A DNA stretch of 6,641 bases, from NCBI GenBank assembly GCA_903859225.1, contig CAIOLV010000037.1, positions 1-6,641 of the forward strand, given 5' to 3'. The position numbers and the translations under genes were made by a program. Positions 1 through 6,415 of this stretch are shown here, piece by piece. Within the stretch, counting starts at the first letter, position 1, and every line of letters begins with the position of its first letter. The DNA is from an uncultured bacterium. GTDB taxonomy: Bacteria; Bipolaricaulota; Bipolaricaulia; UBA7950; UBA9294. The notes under the pieces were generated by a model. It searched no databases. It saw nothing but the letters and a program-made list of their open reading frames with translations, and was not told the DNA's origin.

Positions 1-64
1 AGGAGACGGGACGGCGCCTTCAGGCCACCGTTCGACCAAGCCGATGCGACGCCGCGGCCCGAAG
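1..64. other. Window edge downstream of the DUF3795 gene, no feature seen
   Basis: These bases lie beyond the stop codon of the minus-strand DUF3795 gene. I see no convincing gene end, no hairpin with a T-run and no repeat here. A plus-strand reading frame that begins at 44 runs antisense through the DUF3795 gene and has the arginine-, alanine- and proline-rich composition of a GC-driven shadow. Confidence 0.5.
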
Positions 65-517
65 CTAGTCCGGCCAAGAGCGCAGGTCGGAGTAGGCGAA
101 GCCGCGCTCTTGCCGACCCGCCTGCTCCTGAATCCACCGCTCGACTCCCACTTCCCGCATGCGTTCTCCGTCGCCGATCAGCGTCACGTAGCGCTTGGCG
201 AGAGTGCGAATGCGATCGCACGGGTAGTCGCGGCAGAACGGGCACGCGACAAGGCCTCTGGCTGACGCGCAGTCCCGGATGGCACACGCGTCCGGCCCGC
301 AGGTCTTGTCGCGACAGCTTGCATGAGGTTCGAAGTCGGCAAGGCGGTCGAGGAATTGCACGAATCCTTCGTAGCCTGGCACGTCCGGGCCCCATTCCGC
401 GACGGACACCCGTTGGAGAAGCGTGCGGAGCTCCGCGGCGCGGCGAGGAATGCGACACCCGTTGAGGCACAGGCCGCAGTACAGCCCGCAGTACGCGACG
501 CGCTTCAGATCCGTCAA
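65..517 (-). CDS. DUF3795 family cysteine-rich protein
   Basis: A 150-residue soluble protein with no signal peptide or membrane segment. Eleven cysteines fall in two clusters. The N-terminal cluster is C10, C14, C17 and C21, in the form YCGLYCGLC then C. The C-terminal cluster is C68, C73, C78, C83, C92, C95 and C100, including a CPFCRDYPC stretch. The opening 'CGLYCG.C', the later 'C..C.......C..C...PC' spacing and the ending near 'FAYSDLR' match the DUF3795 family as I know it. That family has no established biochemical role; the cysteines suggest a zinc or iron-sulfur site, which is inference. The start is TTG at 517, chosen because AGGGAGG lies 6 bases upstream and the protein then begins at the family's usual first Cys motif. 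It lies 76 bp downstream of the HD-domain gene on the same strand, so co-transcription is possible but the gap is long enough for its own promoter. Confidence 0.85.
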   Translation of the reverse strand: MTDLKRVAYCGLYCGLCLNGCRIPRRAAELRTLLQRVSVAEWGPDVPGYEGFVQFLDRLADFEPHASCRDKTCGPDACAIRDCASARGLVACPFCRDYPCDRIRTLAKRYVTLIGDGERMREVGVERWIQEQAGRQERGFAYSDLRSWPD

Positions 518-523
518 CGGCTA

Positions 524-530
524 CCTCCCT
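524..530 (-). promoter_or_regulatory. Shine-Dalgarno site that supports a TTG start
   Basis: On the minus strand AGGGAGG sits 6 bases before the TTG at 517. It is a near-perfect anti-16S match, and it is the main reason for accepting a rare start codon for the DUF3795 gene. Confidence 0.7.
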
Positions 531-593
531 CTCCTCTTCGATGCCACGCGCATGACCATTCTACGTCTCGGGGCGGGCGGGGCTTGCCTCAAG

Positions 594-1244
594 CTACTGC
601 TGGGGAAGGCGCGTGATTTCGGCATCCTGCACGAGGGACTCGAAGAAGGCAATCTGAAGCTGCACCTGCTTGGCGAAGAGATCGCGTCCTATTCGCGTCT
701 CGAGCGGGTTCTTCCCCTGGTAGACGCGCAGCCGCGCAAGACGTTCGCCCAGCATCTCGGACAGCCGCAGGAGATCGTCGCGCTCGGTCATGCACCAGGC
801 AACGACGCGAACCGCGCTGAAGCGGTCGACGTTGTCCGCATCGCTCACCACGTCGTCCAGCAGCGTGTGCGGCAGGTCGTCACCCGACACGCCGTCGACG
901 TGGACCGCGATGGCGTGGGCGATCGTGGCGACCTCCACCTCGCTGTATCCCGCAGCCTCGAGCGGGGCCCGGCTGATCGTTGCGCCTGCCCGGCCGTGGT
1001 CATCCCAGCTCTCTTGGTCCGCGCTGGAGAAGTAGGCGATGTCATGCAACAGACACGCGGCGAGCGCGACCTCGGAGTCGACGCCTTCGGCCTCCGCGAT
1101 GAGGCGACCGTAGTGCGCTACGCGGAGGGTGTGCTCCCAGCGGTAGTCCGCCGTGAACACAGGATCCCAGGTTTGCTCGGCCTTCGACCGACGGTACTGC
1201 TCTTCAACGTAGGCCGCGACCTCCATCCACCGACCGTCGGACAC
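594..1244 (-). CDS. HD-domain metal-dependent phosphohydrolase-like protein
   Basis: A 216-residue cytoplasmic protein carrying an HD domain. Metal-ligand candidates are visible in order: H38 (in EHTLRVAHYG), the H67-D68 pair (ACLLHDIAYF), H83-G84 (DDHGRAGA), H110 (ATIAHAI) and D135/D137 (VSDADNVDRF). The extra middle histidines and the 'DADNVDRF' end motif resemble the YedJ-like branch of HD hydrolases, which act on nucleotides or related phosphates. The substrate cannot be told from sequence. Residues beyond about 155 form a probable helical tail (LRLSEMLGERLARLRVY and on) outside the metal core. The start is GTG at 1244, with AAGGTGA 6 bases upstream; an internal ATG at codon 7 has no comparable site. 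It is the first gene of a minus-strand pair with DUF3795 and diverges from the alpha/beta hydrolase gene. Confidence 0.85.
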   Translation of the reverse strand: MSDGRWMEVAAYVEEQYRRSKAEQTWDPVFTADYRWEHTLRVAHYGRLIAEAEGVDSEVALAACLLHDIAYFSSADQESWDDHGRAGATISRAPLEAAGYSEVEVATIAHAIAVHVDGVSGDDLPHTLLDDVVSDADNVDRFSAVRVVAWCMTERDDLLRLSEMLGERLARLRVYQGKNPLETRIGRDLFAKQVQLQIAFFESLVQDAEITRLPQQ

Positions 1245-1396
1245 GTGCGATCACCTTCTCGCTCTCCGGATGCGTCGCCATGATGGTCTGCCACGGGGAG
1301 TCGAACCTCAATGCCGCGGCGGGGACGGACACGAGACGGAGCGTGTGACATGATGGCGAAAGACCGCGGGCGAACGTGCCGTGGCGCGAGGACACC
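1245..1396. promoter_or_regulatory. Divergent intergenic region between the HD and hydrolase genes
   Basis: This 152-bp gap separates divergent start codons, so promoters for both directions should lie in it. It is too GC-rich for a confident -10/-35 call by eye. Two small direct repeats are visible: CATGATGG at 1279-1286 and again at 1349-1356, and GACGGA at 1324-1329 and 1335-1340, the latter 11 bp apart (one helical turn). On the minus strand AAGGTGA at 1251-1257 serves as the Shine-Dalgarno site of the HD gene. No small gene with convincing composition was found. Confidence 0.45.
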
Positions 1397-2272
1397 ATGG
1401 AGGAGCGGAAGATCGTCGTCAATGGAGTTGGGTTGGCTGTTCGCGAGAGTGGCCGCGGAGAACCGATTGTGTTCCTGCATTTCGGAGGCGGAAACCTCGT
1501 GATGTGGGATCCCGTCGTCCCGTTCTTCGAGGCCTCATACCGCTGCGTGCGGCTCGACCTGCGCGGGCACGGTCGATCGGACGCTCCTCCGAGCGGCTAC
1601 CGTCTGGAGGACATGGCGCTGGACGTCCTCGGCGTCCTCGATGCACTCAAGATCGACGCGGTTCACGTTGTCGGGAGCTCGCTCGGAGCGGAGGTCGGCC
1701 TTGCGCTCAGCGCCATCTATCCAGACCGGGTCCAGTCCCTCGTCTGCGATGGCGCGTTCTCGAGCGAGTACGGACCCTACGGCGTCCACGAGGCCGTGGA
1801 CCTGTCGTCGGACCCTGAGGCCTTGGCCCAGCTAGGGAAACTCCTCGCGCAGCCCGAGGCAACGTACCCATCCGCCGAGGCATTCATCGCGAAGAAACGG
1901 CAAGGGTGGGAAGAGGGCGGCGGCTGGAACGAGCACATGGCGGCGGTGGCGGCGTACGGAACTCGCCAGCTGCCTGACGGCCAAGTGGTCAACGCGTGGC
2001 GCAAATGGGCGTGCGACGAGTACATGGGCCACTACTACGCGTATCGGTTTGAGGCGTACTACGAGGCGTTGGAGTGCCCCGTGCTGATCCTCCCCGGCCG
2101 GGAGGAAGCGGACGACGTCCTCGTCTCCGACGCCATCGTTGGGTTCAGCCGACTCGTCGAGCACTGCGACATCGTTCAGGTACCGGGAGCCGTCCACCCC
2201 ATCGGCTGGATGTTCGTCCCGCGCGAGATGAGTCAAGCCGTGCTTGACTTCCACCAAGAGTTGAGCGCGTAG
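1397..2272 (+). CDS. Alpha/beta hydrolase fold protein
   Basis: A 291-residue protein of typical length for a single-domain alpha/beta hydrolase with a cap, with no signal peptide. In order it shows the oxyanion-loop motif HFGGGN (28-33), strand and turn 'RLDLRGHGRSD' (52-62), nucleophile elbow G93-S-S95-L-G97 with Ser95 as catalytic base of attack, a cap insertion about 125-225 rich in aromatic residues (GHYYAYRFEAYYEAL), the acid loop after 'CPVLILPG' with D239 or D240, and catalytic His267 in 'VPGAVHP'. The whole triad is therefore present. The layout resembles enol-lactonase/haloperoxidase-type hydrolases, but the substrate is not identifiable. An in-frame GTG at 1376 would add seven residues; ATG at 1397 is preferred because GAGGA lies 4 bases upstream and the extra residues are not family-like. 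It stands alone on the plus strand, divergent from the HD gene and convergent with the sensor gene. Confidence 0.9.
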   Translation: MEERKIVVNGVGLAVRESGRGEPIVFLHFGGGNLVMWDPVVPFFEASYRCVRLDLRGHGRSDAPPSGYRLEDMALDVLGVLDALKIDAVHVVGSSLGAEVGLALSAIYPDRVQSLVCDGAFSSEYGPYGVHEAVDLSSDPEALAQLGKLLAQPEATYPSAEAFIAKKRQGWEEGGGWNEHMAAVAAYGTRQLPDGQVVNAWRKWACDEYMGHYYAYRFEAYYEALECPVLILPGREEADDVLVSDAIVGFSRLVEHCDIVQVPGAVHPIGWMFVPREMSQAVLDFHQELSA

Positions 2273-2288
2273 ACATAGCGACTCCGGC

Positions 2289-2318
2289 CTGGCCTTCTGC
2301 CTCCAGACGCATGGCCAG
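2289..2318 (+). terminator. Weak stem-loop downstream of the hydrolase
   Basis: CTGGCC (2289-2294) can pair with GGCCAG (2313-2318) across an 18-base loop, 17 bases after the hydrolase stop codon. There is no T-run after it, the stem is short and the loop is long, so this is at best a weak terminator or a chance pairing. Confidence 0.2.
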
Positions 2319-2365
2319 CGGGCGCTCCACGATGCCACATGAAGACCCGTCGCGGCGCTCCGTGA

Positions 2366-2388
2366 TCTAGCCGACAATGTCGGCTAGA
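2366..2388. terminator. Perfect hairpin over the sensor gene stop codon, possible bidirectional terminator
   Basis: TCTAGCCGAC (2366-2375) and GTCGGCTAGA (2379-2388) are exact reverse complements separated by three bases, giving a 10-bp stem with a 3-base loop. On the minus strand the hairpin covers the last seven codons (VLADIVG) and the TAG stop of the sensor gene. On the plus strand it lies 94 bp after the hydrolase stop. No T-tract follows on either strand, so a classical intrinsic terminator is not complete. The position between convergent genes still fits termination or 3'-end stabilisation in both directions. Confidence 0.45.
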
Positions 2389-3632
2389 ACATCGTCGATC
2401 GCCGGAGCGCCGTCCTCTCCCCATCCCATGGCCTGGATATCAAGTTCCAAGGGGAACGCGTACCTTGCTGCGATGTCCGGGCTCTGGCTTCGCAGCCGCC
2501 CCGCCGCTACCGCGGCTCCAGCGGGCGGTGTCTCGGGCAGGAGTGAAGCGAACCGGAACGGGCCAACACGGAAGAGCACGTCGACGTTCCGAAGATTGGC
2601 CACGAGGAACCCTGCGGTCGAGATCATGACGCTGTCCTGGTCCTCGGCCGTTCTCCCCTCGACTCCTCGGATCTCGACGACAAGCACCGACGTTGGGTGC
2701 TTGTAGCGGCGCGTCTTGCACAGCTCGCGCTCCAACTCCGCCCGGAGATGATCCACCGTGTACGCTCCCGTCAGCTCGTCGAGCACGACGAGCTTCATCA
2801 GTTCCTGCTCATGCGAGTGGATCACGCGCGTCATCAGGTTGAAGCCGTCGATGAGCTGTGCGATTTCGTCCCTCAGACGAGTCCCGGGGAGTCTGCGGAA
2901 CGGGTGCTTCACCTCGGCGTCGTACTTCCGCCGCGCGACGGCGGCCATGGATTCTGCCAGCTGACCGACAGGCTTCGTGACGATGCGCCGCATCGCGAAA
3001 TACAGAAGGACTCCCAACAGCAGGCAGCCGAGGACGGACGCTCCTCCGAACTGCCACGAGAGGTGAGAGATGGCTTGCGCCTGTTCGTCAAGCGACATGT
3101 CGACGACGACGACCCCGATGAGGTCGGGCCCGGAGAAGATCGGATGATTCGCCCGCAGGTAGGAGATGCCGCGTAGGCTGACAGGCGCGACCTCGACCTC
3201 GCGCAACGCATTGAGCCGATCGCTCTCCTCCGCGGTGGCCAAGGATCCAACGAGGCTGGGGTCCGTGCTGGCGATGGACAGGAAGCCGCGCGCGGTCACG
3301 CCGATGACCGTGATCCCGACGACGGATTCGTATCGCTCAAGGAGACGATCGATGTCGGCATTGAGCTCAGCTGAGTAGTACAGGATGTAGTCCTTGTCCT
3401 GGATGGACTTGGAGATGATCTCGGCAACGCTTCGCGCTCTCTGCTCGTAAATCGATGCAATCAACGTGCGCGTCGAGGTGTAGGAGAACCAGTACAGCGC
3501 GCCGACAACCAGGGAAGCGATCAGCAGGACCAGGACGATGAGCTTCATCTGAAGTCCCGTTCCGTACCGAACCCAAGATCGAAGCCGGATCGGCCAGCTG
3601 GGTCGCGGATCGGCCGTCTTCCTCTCGTCCAT
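2367..3632 (-). CDS. Membrane sensor with Cache-like, HAMP and degenerate GGDEF domains
   Basis: A 421-residue protein. Transmembrane helix 1 is about 29-50 and helix 2 about 195-213. Between them lies an outer domain (51-193) ending in 'IGVVVVDMSLDEQAQAI', typical of Cache/PAS-like sensors. Residues 214-267 look like HAMP (P221..L225, then DEIAQLIDGFNLMT), followed by a short coiled linker. Residues 284-415 are a GGDEF domain: it keeps 'LDELTGAYTVDHL' and 'LLPET', but the signature is GPFRF (357-361), so the catalytic acids are Phe and Arg. The 'DxDxFK' metal strand is EIRGVE. The inhibitory-site motif RxxD survives as R348-N-V-D351, six residues before the signature as in PleD. It is therefore probably not a diguanylate cyclase but may bind c-di-GMP (inference). 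Start ATG 3632 is chosen over TTG 3659 because AAGGAGA ends 4 bases upstream of the ATG. It begins 16 bp after the beta-helix gene stops, so the two are probably one operon. Confidence 0.85.
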   Translation of the reverse strand: MDERKTADPRPSWPIRLRSWVRYGTGLQMKLIVLVLLIASLVVGALYWFSYTSTRTLIASIYEQRARSVAEIISKSIQDKDYILYYSAELNADIDRLLERYESVVGITVIGVTARGFLSIASTDPSLVGSLATAEESDRLNALREVEVAPVSLRGISYLRANHPIFSGPDLIGVVVVDMSLDEQAQAISHLSWQFGGASVLGCLLLGVLLYFAMRRIVTKPVGQLAESMAAVARRKYDAEVKHPFRRLPGTRLRDEIAQLIDGFNLMTRVIHSHEQELMKLVVLDELTGAYTVDHLRAELERELCKTRRYKHPTSVLVVEIRGVEGRTAEDQDSVMISTAGFLVANLRNVDVLFRVGPFRFASLLPETPPAGAAVAAGRLRSQSPDIAARYAFPLELDIQAMGWGEDGAPAIDDVLADIVG

Positions 3633-3636
3633 TGGA

Positions 3637-3643
3637 TCTCCTT
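3637..3643 (-). promoter_or_regulatory. Shine-Dalgarno site that decides the sensor start
   Basis: AAGGAGA on the minus strand, 4 bases before ATG 3632. A longer reading from TTG 3659 would overlap the upstream gene by 11 bases and has no such site, so the ATG is preferred. The site lies in the 16-bp gap between the two genes, immediately past the upstream stop codon, which fits translational coupling. Confidence 0.7.
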
Positions 3644-3648
3644 CTTCC

Positions 3649-6120
3649 TTAGTCAGCAAGCAATCCCTCGTGCGTCAGGAATTCCATGGCCGCGTCTTCC
3701 GGGCTCTGGTTCGAGAGACGGACGCGGCTCAACAGGTCTCGCAGGGCGGATGTCGTGAGTCTCGGAGCCAGCCGAGACAACGCGTCCCCAACATCGGAGT
3801 TCCTCGCGAGGAACTCGGTGCGCACGAGAACAGCCAGGGTTTCGGAGGGCAGAATATGGAGGTTGTCCTCGAGGCTGACGAAGCCGGACAACGTCACGTT
3901 CTCCTCGAGGTCCTCGAGAAGCGCGAACTCCGCGGCGCCGAATGTGAGGATGGACTCAGCCTCGTCGAGCGTCTTTGCCCAGACGACCGCGCGAACCTGG
4001 CCGGCCAGCTCGTAGGCGTCGCGAAGGGCCGTGACGGCGTGCTCGTCGAACGCTTGAGGGATGGCCCAGAGGACGCTCTGGCCGGCATCACGAAGCATCG
4101 CGGAAAGGGCGGACAGGCTCCGCTCGGGTAGCCGGTCCGCGACGGCCTGCGAAACGACCGCAACCCAACCCACCCGTGCGGGAAGCACCAAGGTCGTCAA
4201 CCCGGCGGCCGACGGCTCGACGTCCTTGGGCTCGAGCGCGCCGAGGTCGATGTCACCGGCTTGAATGGCGTCCTTGACCCGCGGGGCGGTTCCCATGCCG
4301 ATGAGATGGACCACGTGGTAGCCCGCGCGAGCGAGGAGGATGCGGACGAGGTGACCGAGGATCTCCTGCACGTCGCCCGTCTCCGTTCCGATCACGATGG
4401 TCCCCTTCCACGCCGATTCCTGCAGACTGACGCCCGGGGAAACCAGGGCTGCCGCGGCGCCTCGGTTCGATCCGGAACCCCACGCATTGCCCGCTCCGTA
4501 CAGGGGCGATGGCGCGCTGTTGTCGACGTCCAAGGTTCGGTTCCCCGAGAAGACGTTGTTTGCGAGAATCGGTGGGGTGGCCTCGCCGACGCTCGTCGGG
4601 AGGTTCGCATCGAGGAGATCGAGTTGGCTCGGCAGATCGCCGGATGAGCCGACTTGGCGCAGGCCGACGAGGTTCCGCTCGATTCGGTTTCCCTCGACTC
4701 GCAGACCAGAACCAAGATGGAAGAGGAGAACGCCGACGCCGTTCCCGGTGATCGCGTTGTCGAGCAGGCTGCCGGCCGATGACGCGGCAACGAAGATTCC
4801 AACACCGCTTTGCGCCGCACGGTTGTCCGCGAGGGTGTTGTCTGCCGAACCGCCCACGAGCGCGAATGCGCTCTCCGTCTGGCCCTCGACGCGGTTTCGG
4901 AGTGCCGCGTTCCCCGATGAGGAAGTGATCGCGATGCCGAAGATCCCGCCCGTCACCCGGTTGTCGAAGATGCGTGCACCCTCTCCGCCTCGCAACACGA
5001 TGCCCACGTGACGGCTCGCAATGGTGTTTCGGAGGATCCGGCAAGACCTCGCGTTGTCGACTCGAATCCCGTCGGTCGTGTCGACGATCTCGTTTCGCAT
5101 GACGAGGTTGCTGTCGCTTGCCGTCAGGCTGATCGCCACCGCGGAGCCGCCGCGGATGTCATTGTCGACGAGCGCGTTCTCGGAACTCTCGGACAATCGA
5201 ACGCCGAACTCCCCGGGAGCACGGATCGTAGTTCCCTGCAAGCGGTTCTGCAGCGATCGTTCAAGCACAACGCCGGCAACCGCGGGGCGCTCGATCATGC
5301 AGTCACGGATCTCGCAGTCGGTCGCCTGGTCGACGGCGACTCCGACGGGCGTGTCCCGTATGACGCTCCTTGCCAGTGTGATGTCGTTCGAACTGCGGAG
5401 AACGACGCCGGACTCGCCGCAGCTCTCCAGCGCGCAATCAGTGAGGAGGGTCCCCCTCGAGCCGCCCTCGAGAGAGATGCCGACGCGAGCGTGGTCGACC
5501 TCGACTCGCTCCAAAGTGCAGTCCCATGATCCGACAACCCGCAGTCCCGCCTCTTCGGCACCGCGCACGGTCACCGCACGAGCCTTGATGCCGCCGGAAG
5601 ACGAGATCTCCAGCCCGATGTTTCCGCCGTGCACTTCGATGCGATGGAGGGTGCAGTCCTGTGCGCCGGAGAGGCGCACGGCGGCGGAGGTACCGCGGAC
5701 GGTGAGATCCTCCACTCGACAGCGCGAGGCTGTGATGGAGATACCGATGGTCTCGGCAGCGACGTCGAGGTTGCGGAGCGTGATGCCATCGGCGGAGAGG
5801 GTCAGCGCGGGCGCGCTGCCCTTCGCTGCCACACGCGCCGGCGATCCCATCGCGCAGATCGTGATGCTCGGAGTGTCGACGACGAACGGGCCGACGACCG
5901 TTTGGCCGTGCGTGTCGAGAACGATGGTTCCGCCCGGCTCGACGTGTCGAAGCGCCTCGTCCAGAGTGGCGACATCGCGAGGAACGACGATGGCGCCGCG
6001 CGGAATTCGATCGGGTGGGAACACGACGTAGCGGACGAGAGCGAAGGTTCCTCCAGCCACCAGGAGGAGTCCGAGGAGCGTCAGAGCACGTCGGCGTCGA
6101 GTTGAGGTCATCTCGGTCAC
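3649..6120 (-). CDS. Membrane-anchored parallel beta-helix protein fused to an OpuAC-like solute-binding domain
   Basis: An 823-residue protein. An Arg-rich N-terminus and hydrophobic segment (about 11-33) form a signal anchor or signal peptide. Residues 42-110 resemble the NosD/pectin-lyase-like cap ('VPRDVATLDEALRHVEPGGTIVL'). About 17 beta-helix coils of 22-24 residues follow (112 to about 495), closing with 'NNVFSGN' and 'YGAGNAWG', typical of PbH1/NosD helices. Residues 572-820 match the glycine betaine/choline-type binding domain (OpuAC): 'GTIVIGTETGDVQEILGHLV', 'AIQAGDIDLGALE', then 'GFVSLEDN...LP' and a tail of the form P.L...L...LT....L...V with 'PEDAAMEFL..EGL'. The region that normally carries the YTGT-like ligand loop looks shortened. 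A structural or scaffold role joined to small-ligand recognition outside the membrane is inferred. No ABC permease or ATPase gene is in the window. The start is GTG 6120 (GGTGG 4 bases upstream) or ATG 6111, a difference of three residues. It heads an operon with the sensor gene. Confidence 0.85.
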   Translation of the reverse strand: MTEMTSTRRRRALTLLGLLLVAGGTFALVRYVVFPPDRIPRGAIVVPRDVATLDEALRHVEPGGTIVLDTHGQTVVGPFVVDTPSITICAMGSPARVAAKGSAPALTLSADGITLRNLDVAAETIGISITASRCRVEDLTVRGTSAAVRLSGAQDCTLHRIEVHGGNIGLEISSSGGIKARAVTVRGAEEAGLRVVGSWDCTLERVEVDHARVGISLEGGSRGTLLTDCALESCGESGVVLRSSNDITLARSVIRDTPVGVAVDQATDCEIRDCMIERPAVAGVVLERSLQNRLQGTTIRAPGEFGVRLSESSENALVDNDIRGGSAVAISLTASDSNLVMRNEIVDTTDGIRVDNARSCRILRNTIASRHVGIVLRGGEGARIFDNRVTGGIFGIAITSSSGNAALRNRVEGQTESAFALVGGSADNTLADNRAAQSGVGIFVAASSAGSLLDNAITGNGVGVLLFHLGSGLRVEGNRIERNLVGLRQVGSSGDLPSQLDLLDANLPTSVGEATPPILANNVFSGNRTLDVDNSAPSPLYGAGNAWGSGSNRGAAAALVSPGVSLQESAWKGTIVIGTETGDVQEILGHLVRILLARAGYHVVHLIGMGTAPRVKDAIQAGDIDLGALEPKDVEPSAAGLTTLVLPARVGWVAVVSQAVADRLPERSLSALSAMLRDAGQSVLWAIPQAFDEHAVTALRDAYELAGQVRAVVWAKTLDEAESILTFGAAEFALLEDLEENVTLSGFVSLEDNLHILPSETLAVLVRTEFLARNSDVGDALSRLAPRLTTSALRDLLSRVRLSNQSPEDAAMEFLTHEGLLAD
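4636..5787 (-). repeat. Beta-helix coil repeats encoded as 66-72-bp units
   Basis: In the 823-residue protein equivalent positions recur at residues 112, 134, 156, 178, 201, 223, 247, 269, 292, 315, 338, 360, 382, 404, 428, 451 and 473, spaced 22-24 residues apart. Each unit has the pattern 'x-x-hydrophobic-x-x-N/D-x-hydrophobic ... G-hydrophobic-x-hydrophobic'. The same stacked position is Cys at 134, 156, 201, 269 and 360 and Asn at 292, 315, 338, 404 and 428, forming partial Cys and Asn ladders. The repeats are diverged at the DNA level, so this is an old protein repeat and not a recent tandem duplication. Confidence 0.8.
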
Positions 6121-6199
6121 TCTACCACCGAGCCGCGCAATGAGTCCAGAGCCCGATTTCCTGGCGGTGGCCGGCGTCTTCCTCTTCGCAACCCGCCGG

Positions 6200-6231
6200 C
6201 GCGGTCGGCCCTGAGGTGTCTCGCGGTCGGC
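6200..6231. repeat. Direct repeat CGCGGTCGGC, two copies
   Basis: Identical 10-bp copies lie at 6200-6209 and 6222-6231. Their starts are 22 bp apart, about two helical turns, and they lie 80-112 bp upstream of the beta-helix gene start. The spacing would suit two protein molecules binding one DNA face, but in GC-rich DNA a chance repeat is possible. Confidence 0.35.
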
Positions 6232-6397
6232 GCGGGCGCCAGATGAGGAGTTCGCCCCAACGTGGCCTCATGTCTGTATCACGCGAGTCGAGGCACAATC
6301 GTGGATGGACGCAAGGCGGCAACGATCGCCTGCCACGCGTAGAGAGAAGCGACGAGAGCGAAGGTTCTGAGCCTCCTCCGTCGAGACGGTGGGCTGG

Positions 6398-6415
6398 CGG
6401 TTGGACATCCAACCG
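6398..6415. promoter_or_regulatory. Inverted repeat just upstream of the secreted-protein gene's ribosome site
   Basis: CGGTTGGA (6398-6405) and TCCAACCG (6408-6415) are exact reverse complements around two bases. As RNA it can form a 7-bp stem with a 4-base ACAT loop, ending 4-5 bases before the Shine-Dalgarno run. It could be an operator dyad or a leader hairpin that affects translation of the downstream gene. Confidence 0.4.

Noticed and set aside
550..595. G-rich run (GGGGCGGGCGGGG) between the HD and DUF3795 genes as a G-quadruplex or terminator.
   Set aside because: Only three G-runs are present and no stem of useful length can be drawn, so neither structure is supported.
423..1283. 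A 286-codon open frame on the plus strand opposite the HD gene.
   Set aside because: It has a composition typical of an antisense shadow in GC-rich DNA, has no family signature, and covers a well-supported HD-domain gene.
1287..1360. A tRNA-like element on the minus strand: a T-loop motif (GGTTCGACTCC) and ends that could pair in 6 of 7 acceptor positions over 74 bases.
   Set aside because: The presumed D-arm has no GG, position 33 is not T, the T-stem has an A-C mismatch and no correctly spaced CCA end or anticodon stem is found. Best explained as chance.
5021..6031. A 336-codon open frame on the plus strand opposite the beta-helix gene.
   Set aside because: It is Ser-, Arg-, Thr- and Pro-rich and antisense to clear beta-helix coils; its length follows from the codon bias of the real gene.
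3649..6120. A NosD copper-processing role for the beta-helix protein.
   Set aside because: No nos genes are nearby, and the NosD resemblance reflects the shared beta-helix repeat; the OpuAC-like C-terminus is not part of NosD.
6122..6412. A 96-codon minus-strand frame in the divergent intergenic region.
   Set aside because: No recognisable motif, low-complexity Arg/Pro-rich composition and no clear Shine-Dalgarno site.
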